The position numbers were made by a program, and so were the translations under genes. The notes beneath the pieces were generated by a model that saw nothing but the letters and a program-made list of their open reading frames with translations, was not told the origin of the DNA and ran no database searches. Source: a virus. Taken from it: a stretch of DNA of 22,967 nt. This document shows positions 21,622-22,967 of the stretch, in pieces (position 1 is the first letter of the stretch; every line of letters begins with the position of its first letter). The stretch spans positions 1-22,967 of the IMG/VR virus record IMGVR_UViG_3300045950_000327; one strand, written 5' to 3'.

Positions 21622-22967
<1,346 letters not shown>

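Overview
The window is GC-rich DNA from an alphaproteobacterium, most plausibly Rhodospirillales/Acetobacteraceae. This placement is inferred from composition, from the gene families present (DUF2924 plus large serine recombinase, DUF3489, ParB-methyltransferase fusions), and from an alphaproteobacterial-type LexA box (GTTC-N7-GTTC). Nearly all of it reads as an integrated lambda-like prophage or a prophage-derived island. At its right end is a serine recombinase operon. The left end borders a short, less GC-rich stretch with gene debris.

Layout. 1-766 holds the tail of an unidentified gene, a multicopper-oxidase C-terminal remnant and a small unknown gene. 859-7606 (minus strand) holds the morphogenesis genes. 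In transcription order these are terminase small subunit, terminase large subunit (GpA type), two probable virion proteins, gpW, the first ~130 codons of a lambda-type portal gene, then abruptly the last ~260 codons of a tail-tip protein, and a beta-helix tail-spike-like protein. The rest of the portal and everything normally found between portal and tail tip is missing, so the element is deleted and cannot build its own particle. 7782-8609 is a plus-strand DUF3489 protein. 8751-11949 (minus) holds DUF1810 and two tandem ParB-N/DNA-methyltransferase fusions, one with a DPPY and one with a SPPY motif. 12561-14183 is a divergent LysR regulator/LysE-type amino-acid exporter pair that looks like metabolic cargo. 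14245-20752 (minus) is the replication and regulation region: a 413-aa unknown, a 332-aa Cys-cluster/winged-helix protein, a sigma-70-like protein, a 116-aa unknown, a VapE-type helicase, a 290-bp field of GTGGGAC repeats, a RuvC-like resolvase and two small phage proteins. 20894-22967 (plus) is the recombination operon: a 70-aa protein, DUF2924 and a large serine recombinase.

How it works together (inference). The recombination operon and the leftward operon diverge from a 141-bp intergenic region that carries a perfect LexA box, so one or both are probably SOS-induced. The leftward operon would supply regulators, a sigma-like factor and DNA-replication/resolution proteins, and the repeats between VapE and RuvC are the best candidate for an origin or operator array. 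The methyltransferases have no visible restriction partner and may modify phage or host DNA. Packaging proteins remain but the capsid and most tail genes do not, so the element is either a decaying prophage or one that depends on another phage's particles.

No tRNA, rRNA, CRISPR array, intact insertion sequence or att repeat was recognised.
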